DNA of 12,204 nt from CAYWMP01 sp964459445. GTDB lineage: Bacteria; Desulfobacterota; DSM-4660; Desulfatiglandales; HGW-15. The position numbers and the translations under genes are program-made. The notes under the pieces are model-generated. The model saw nothing but the letters and a program-made list of their open reading frames with translations, had not been told where the DNA came from and did no database searches. Positions 8,416-12,204 of this stretch are shown piece after piece. The stretch spans positions 1 through 12,204 of the forward strand of contig CAYWMP010000178.1 of NCBI GenBank assembly GCA_964459445.1, in the 5' to 3' direction. Within the stretch, counting starts at the first letter, position 1. Each line of letters starts with the position of its first letter.

Positions 8416-8593
8416 TACCTGAATTTTGCATGAGCTACCTACTGCGGCACGGAAATCCTTGCTGCAACGCTTGTTTCGTCATTTTGGTCCTCACCATATC
8501 GGTAAATATGCCTGCGGTCCAAAATGGCTGCAACGTCGCGTTTCGCTAAGGATTTCCGCACCTCGCTACGGTACCTCATGCAAAATTCAGGTA
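8416..8593. repeat. 178-bp long inverted-repeat element (MITE-like or palindromic genomic repeat)
   Basis: The ends are perfect 19-bp inverted repeats: tacctgaattttgcatgag at 8416-8434, and its reverse complement at 8575-8593. Further matched arms follow inward: TACC (8436-8439 with 8570-8573), ggaaatcctt (8451-8460 with 8548-8557), an 11-bp arm with one mismatch (8480-8490 with 8516-8526), and catat/atatg around the centre (8495-8499, 8506-8510). The whole piece could fold into one long imperfect hairpin. No transposase gene is present and no target-site duplication is evident. It may be a non-autonomous mobile element, a dispersed palindromic repeat, or a structured transcript. A minus-strand frame crosses it (8439-8636, 65 residues), but I do not call it a gene. 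Confidence 0.75.
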
Positions 8594-8613
8594 GTAAGCA
8601 ATCAGCGAGGAAA

Positions 8614-8642
8614 GGGCAAGGAGAAAGAGTTCTCACTTGCCC
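8614..8642. terminator. Hairpin downstream of the host-attachment gene, possible weak terminator
   Basis: The arms gggcaag (8614-8620) and cttgccc (8636-8642), with inner arms gagaa/ttctc and a 4-base loop, form a good stem with one bulged base. It lies 43 bp past the stop end of the gene at 8685-9182. On the minus strand only three T follow the stem, so intrinsic termination would be weak. Confidence 0.4.
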
Positions 8643-8684
8643 CCAAATACCGTTTTGGTATCGCTGCTTAGTTACGTCACGATC

Positions 8685-9182
8685 TTAACTACCCGGTTTC
8701 CTACAGGGCGGGACACAATTCTCCCTGGCGAGATGGTCGTGGATTTGCCTGGAGTTGAATCGGATCATATTCTTTGAAAGCGCTTTCACTTCAAAACCGT
8801 CTCTCGCCAACAAATCCAAATTCGCACGCATGTAGCCCAACATTTGTGCCGGAGCCGCAACCACAACACGTCGGGCTCGACTGTCTTGAACAACTTGCTT
8901 GGTCTTCTCTCCGACAACCCGAGCGAATTGACGGCCGAGCTCGCTTTCGTGTTGGGCCCGATGGTCGTCATAGCCGTGGGCGCGGCCCCCGCGAGGTGAA
9001 CGACCGCGTCCTGTTTTTGAATCTGCATAGATGTCTTTGTCCGGAGTATTTTTCTGCGGATTGTTAATTCTGCCGCGGTCCATCAGATTCGGGCCGGATT
9101 CCATTTCCGGGAATTCGACGGGTTCTAATGTGAAAAAACGCGCTTGGGCCTCACTGGCAACAACGACACAATAATCAGCCAT
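8685..9182 (-). CDS. Host attachment-family protein (Host_attach/PF10116-like)
   Basis: This 165-residue soluble protein has no signal peptide or membrane helix. It matches the pattern of the family annotated 'protein required for attachment to host cells'. The N-terminal strand is CVVVASEAQARFF (5-17). A Gly/Arg/His-rich middle follows (about 55-80, with TGRGRSPRGGRAHG), then a helix with RQFARVVGEKTKQ (84-96). The C-terminal strand-loop is RVVVAAPAQMLGYMR (105-119), and an ending with ALSKNMIRF resembles the family's K-D-L/T segment. The family name comes from a plant-associated bacterium. The fold is thought to be related to the release-factor/Pelota group, and the real biochemical role is not settled. 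Size is normal for the family, with a slightly longer Cys/Pro-containing tail. It has its own spacing on both sides (535 bp and 346 bp), so it is probably a single-gene unit. Family assignment is from motif memory. Confidence 0.8.
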   Translation of the reverse strand: MADYCVVVASEAQARFFTLEPVEFPEMESGPNLMDRGRINNPQKNTPDKDIYADSKTGRGRSPRGGRAHGYDDHRAQHESELGRQFARVVGEKTKQVVQDSRARRVVVAAPAQMLGYMRANLDLLARDGFEVKALSKNMIRFNSRQIHDHLARENCVPPCRKPGS

Positions 9183-9187
9183 CCTAA

Positions 9188-9192
9188 CCTCC
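9188..9192 (-). promoter_or_regulatory. Shine-Dalgarno site of the host-attachment gene
   Basis: GGAGG on the minus strand stands 5 bases before the ATG at 9180-9182. This is a strong site and supports the start. Confidence 0.8.
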
Positions 9193-9278
9193 CTTTAGTT
9201 TAACGTCTCGGAAATACAGGAGTTTGGTTAGATTGAAGTGCTTTCTCAAGGCGGTTTGCCCCTTTGGCCTCCATGGGA

Positions 9279-9303
9279 TGGTGGAATGGTGAACTGGTGG
9301 AAT
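9279..9303. repeat. Short direct repeat of TGGTGGAAT
   Basis: The 9-mer tggtggaat occurs at 9279-9287 and again at 9295-9303, a 16-bp period, within a locally G-rich stretch. It is too short to assign a role and may be chance or replication slippage. Confidence 0.5.
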
Positions 9304-9489
9304 AATGGGTCTGAAAGAAGAAAGAATCAAATCTCTAAAAAATGCTATTAGCTGTTCCAGCGACTCTTGTTAAATCAATACTGATGATAACAGGTCCTAA
9401 ACCCCAAGACAATCAATTTGAATTCTTGCCTGTCTCAGGCTGTTGTATTTCGAATTTTGCCAATGCCGGAGCAGCAAATCATGCCCTAT

Positions 9490-9522
9490 GGGTTCAGAGC
9501 AAAGCCGGCCCGCTCTAGACCC
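9490..9522. terminator. Hairpin directly after the cyclase stop, candidate transcript end
   Basis: The arms at 9490-9500 and 9512-9522 are inverted repeats matching at 9 of 11 positions, with an 11-base loop. The stem begins 6 bp past the TAA of the cyclase gene. No T-run follows on the minus strand, so it may be a 3'-end stabilising stem or a Rho-associated end, not an intrinsic terminator. Confidence 0.35.
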
Positions 9523-9528
9523 GGATTA

Positions 9529-12153
9529 TTATTGATTCTCCCCGTCCGATTGCTCTTTGAGCTTTGATTGATACATAAGGTATTCCATATCGGACATCTC
9601 TCTTTTGCCCGTGATTTCGAATACTTCCATTTCTCCCTCATTCTTCCCAAGCATTTTAACGCCCAAAGATTCGGCATGAACAAAGGGCTCAACCTTTTCA
9701 AAAGTTGATTTGGAAATAAGGATGGAATTGGGTTTTTCCCGGGTGAGTTCCTGAAGACGGAAGGTATCGTTGACCACATCGCCGATGGCCGTATAATCCA
9801 TCTTCTTCTCAAAACCCACATTTCCGACAATGGCTTCTCCCGTGTTGATGCTCACCCCGACCTTCAAGGGAATCCCGCAGCGCTTCTGCGCATAAGTGTT
9901 TACCTTTTCCATATTCTGGGCCATATGAATCGCTGCAAGAGTGGCATCAAGGGCGGGATTGCGTGTCGTTACAGGGGCGCCGAAAATGGCCAGGAGTCCG
10001 TCCCCGAGATATTTATCGAGGATCCCCTTGTTCTTTAAAACCAGGGTGCCCATGGTCATGAAAAAGTAATTAAGTACCCCCACGACGTCTTCCGCCTTGA
10101 CCTGTTTGGCCATGTGAGAGTATCCTCTGATATCGGCATTGAGCAAGGTCACAAGCCTCTTTTCGCCAAGGGTGATCAGGTCTCTCTCCCCGCGGCTCAG
10201 GATCTCGTGAGATACTTCCTCTGGCACGTATTTCCGGAAAATGTTGCGGATAAGCCGTTCCCTTTTGGCTATGTTAATGGAATCGGAATAGAGTCGGGAG
10301 TTTTCAAGAGCAATGGCGGCAGAGGAGGCCACTGCTTTGAGCATCCGCAGATCCTCATCAGTAAAAGTACCGGCCACCTTATTAATGAGTTCGATAACGC
10401 CGATTGTCCGGCCGCTTACGATCATGGGCACACAGACCAGATTGCGCGTCTTGAACCCGGTCTTATCATCCATACCTGAAAAAAAATGTGGATCATCCTT
10501 GACATCTTTGACAAGCATGGGTTCGCCCGTTGCGGCCACCCAACCCGCGATGCCTTGGCCGAGTTTTATTCGGAAGCTTTTGACACTCTCCCCGGCCTTT
10601 CCCAGGGCTACCTTGAAGACCAGCTCGTCTCCCTCAACCAGGAGGAGAGAGCCTGCCTCCACATTCATCAGCCCGGAGATCATCTCCACCGTGTAGGTAA
10701 GCACCTTCTGCATGTTAAAGGTAGAGGAGGTGAGGGCCTTCCCGACCCGATTTAACAATTCGAGCTCCCCTGACTTGGCTTGGGCTCTCGTAAGCAATCT
10801 CGCCTGCGCTATGGCCAGGGACATCTCTTCAGAGATCATCTTCAAAATACGGCCGTGCTTTTTGTGAAATGCTCCCTTTTCGGCGTGGGCCAGGCAGATG
10901 GCGCCAATGGGAGTGCCCTTGAATGTCATGGCCGAGAGCAGACAGGAGGTCAGTCCAAGTTTTTCGAGGATGACGCGCTCGATATGTTTAGGCCCCTGCG
11001 CAATATCCTCCAGGGAGAGGACCTCTCTTGATCGCATGGCCGTATGGAATAGTGATCGGTTTGGAGGCAAGGTCAGGCCGATCGGGATTTTGGGTGTTGT
11101 CTTCCGGAAGGTATGGGCCAACTTCAGATCTCCGCTGTTTTCATCTATGAGGGCCAGGCCAATCCAGTGATGGGCGATGACGTCGTTAAGCTTATCTGCA
11201 ATGGCCATGAGCATTTCCTTTTCGTTGAGTCCTGAATTTATCATCTTGATAATGGCCAGGACGGTCCTGAGGTCCTCTTCGCGTTCCCTTTCTCGCAAGC
11301 CCAGCTCGTTAACCTTGAGGGCCGTGCCCACCACATTAAAGAAGGGTTTTAAAAAACCGAGGATTTCTTTACGCCAAGGTTCATCCCCTGATTTGCCTAA
11401 CACGGCAACGCCGATAAAGCCTCTGGATCTATTAAAGGGAATAGCCGCTAAGTGCCGAATATCCTCTGAAAACAGATCGTCCCAGCGTGAATCCTCCGAT
11501 CGGGAGAGCAGCAGGGCGTCGTCGGTTTCCACGGCTTTCCTGACGGGATGTTCTGCTAAAGGAGAAGCCCTGCCCGGCTCAAACAATATGCCCGTACCGA
11601 CATTAGATCGACAGGTCAAGAGGGTGGTTGGGCCGCGTTTTTCGAGCGTGAAAATGGCGCCGCCGGTGGCCTGGGTTACCTGCACTGATCTCTCTAGGGC
11701 GCGGGACAATAGTGTCTTTTTGTCCACCAGCGCTGATGCGAGATGATTGAGGTCCCCGAGAGCCTCGATTTCATTCATCCTGAGGTTTAGGGAATCCCCG
11801 GTCTGTCTTAACTGTTGACTGAGGACTTTGAATGAATCAGCAATCTCCTCCAGTTCATCCCGCGCGGAGGCGTCATGGTCCAGCCGGTCGGTGACTTCTT
11901 CGGTCATTGCATTCGCTACCTTCCCGATGCCTTGCATGATCTGGCGCACAATGGCAAATCCCAGGAATGAAAACACGAGGAAGGCCAAAAGATAATAAGC
12001 CGCGTCGTTTCGGTTGAGGAGATCATATCGGATGGCGAAATATAAAAATCCGATCACCGGAACCAGAAAGAAAAACCCGAATGAGATCTTGAGTCTGTAG
12101 ATGATACTGTTGGCGTTAAGGGAAAGAAACTTGGCGAGCTTTTTGTTATTCAT
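9529..12153 (-). CDS. Membrane-anchored class III adenylate cyclase with HAMP and three GAF domains
   Basis: Complete, 874 residues. Two membrane helices (about 17-41 and 50-70) are joined by a short loop, so there is no periplasmic sensor domain. A HAMP-like segment follows (71-125, with DELEEIADSFKVLSQQL), then three GAF-type domains: a divergent one near 145-280, one near 312-452, and a canonical one near 481-619. The C-terminal class III cyclase domain (about 660-810) has all expected residues: metal-binding D674 (NADIRGYS) and D718 (KYLGDGL), purine-selecting K714 and T788 (DYTAIGD), and transition-state N795 and R799. A Lys/Thr pair is typical of class IIIb adenylate cyclases, so cAMP is the likely product from ATP. 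GAF domains commonly bind small ligands such as cyclic nucleotides, but the ligand here is unknown. It lies upstream of the host-attachment gene with a 346-bp gap, so it is probably separately transcribed. Confidence 0.95.
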   Translation of the reverse strand: MNNKKLAKFLSLNANSIIYRLKISFGFFFLVPVIGFLYFAIRYDLLNRNDAAYYLLAFLVFSFLGFAIVRQIMQGIGKVANAMTEEVTDRLDHDASARDELEEIADSFKVLSQQLRQTGDSLNLRMNEIEALGDLNHLASALVDKKTLLSRALERSVQVTQATGGAIFTLEKRGPTTLLTCRSNVGTGILFEPGRASPLAEHPVRKAVETDDALLLSRSEDSRWDDLFSEDIRHLAAIPFNRSRGFIGVAVLGKSGDEPWRKEILGFLKPFFNVVGTALKVNELGLREREREEDLRTVLAIIKMINSGLNEKEMLMAIADKLNDVIAHHWIGLALIDENSGDLKLAHTFRKTTPKIPIGLTLPPNRSLFHTAMRSREVLSLEDIAQGPKHIERVILEKLGLTSCLLSAMTFKGTPIGAICLAHAEKGAFHKKHGRILKMISEEMSLAIAQARLLTRAQAKSGELELLNRVGKALTSSTFNMQKVLTYTVEMISGLMNVEAGSLLLVEGDELVFKVALGKAGESVKSFRIKLGQGIAGWVAATGEPMLVKDVKDDPHFFSGMDDKTGFKTRNLVCVPMIVSGRTIGVIELINKVAGTFTDEDLRMLKAVASSAAIALENSRLYSDSINIAKRERLIRNIFRKYVPEEVSHEILSRGERDLITLGEKRLVTLLNADIRGYSHMAKQVKAEDVVGVLNYFFMTMGTLVLKNKGILDKYLGDGLLAIFGAPVTTRNPALDATLAAIHMAQNMEKVNTYAQKRCGIPLKVGVSINTGEAIVGNVGFEKKMDYTAIGDVVNDTFRLQELTREKPNSILISKSTFEKVEPFVHAESLGVKMLGKNEGEMEVFEITGKREMSDMEYLMYQSKLKEQSDGENQ

Positions 12154-12204
12154 GGTCTCCTCGTGGGTTGTTCGTCACGGGTTAATTATTGTTGGCCTAA
12201 CTTC
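12154..12204. other. Start of the upstream region of the cyclase gene
   Basis: Only 51 bp are available. Apart from the ribosome binding site, I see no promoter, operator or neighbouring reading frame that can be supported. Confidence 0.5.
12157..12162 (-). promoter_or_regulatory. Shine-Dalgarno site of the cyclase gene
   Basis: GAGGAG on the minus strand ends 3 bases before the ATG at 12151-12153. The spacing is short but usable. It supports this start, which precedes the first membrane helix by 16 residues. Confidence 0.6.

Larger units (their letters stand above)
9183..9528. other. Non-coding gap between cyclase and host-attachment gene
   Basis: This 346-bp stretch has no supported gene. 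It contains the ribosome binding site of the downstream gene, a short G-rich direct repeat (9279-9303), a small perfect stem (gcctg/caggc, 9428-9440) without a T-run on either side, and a hairpin just after the cyclase stop. No clear promoter was found by eye. Confidence 0.6.

Noticed and set aside
8416..8593. Integron attC site, retron or IS end for the palindrome
   Set aside because: No attC core motifs, reverse transcriptase, integrase or transposase were found nearby, so only the neutral repeat call is kept.

Overview
The window carries four large or mid-sized genes, all read leftwards on the minus strand. In order of transcription they are a membrane-anchored class III nucleotide cyclase with GAF domains (9529-12153), a small 'host attachment'-family protein (8685-9182), a complete hybrid sensor histidine kinase with five PAS domains and two receiver domains (3959-8149), and a tandem paralogue of that kinase (3820 down to base 1) whose last part lies beyond the left edge. 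No tRNA, rRNA, CRISPR array, integrase or transposase was seen.

The gene content suggests a free-living Gram-negative bacterium with heavy signalling, most likely a member of the Desulfobacterota (deltaproteobacteria). Long PAS-rich hybrid kinases and GAF-cyclases are common there. This is an inference from gene style, not a phylogenetic result.

Bases 1-8149 hold the two paralogous kinases (here KinA at left, KinB at right), separated by 138 bp. KinB is transcribed first and both are probably one operon. Each has an N-terminal six-helix membrane domain, a helical linker, five PAS domains, HisKA, HATPase_c and a receiver domain. KinB ends in a second receiver. KinA presumably does too, but it is cut off. 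The two genes align without gaps over the whole kinase core, at a constant offset of 4368 bp. One 209-bp stretch is identical at every base, although the neighbouring 420 bp that I counted differ at about 9% of sites. The PAS modules are rearranged: three are shared, and each gene has a different two-PAS cassette in a different place.

Bases 8150-8684 are non-coding. They contain the KinB leader, a 178-bp long imperfect hairpin with 19-bp perfect ends (8416-8593) that resembles a MITE or other palindromic genomic repeat, and a smaller hairpin (8614-8642). Bases 9183-9528 are also non-coding, with a short direct repeat and a hairpin just after the cyclase stop codon.

Together the region is a signalling cluster. 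The kinases should feed phosphoryl groups from membrane or cytoplasmic cues to an Hpt protein and output regulator encoded elsewhere, since none is visible here. The cyclase should make cAMP in response to ligands of its GAF domains. Nothing in the sequence shows that the two pathways are linked. I see no clearly novel system. The most informative signals are the mosaic evolution of the kinase pair and the palindromic element.
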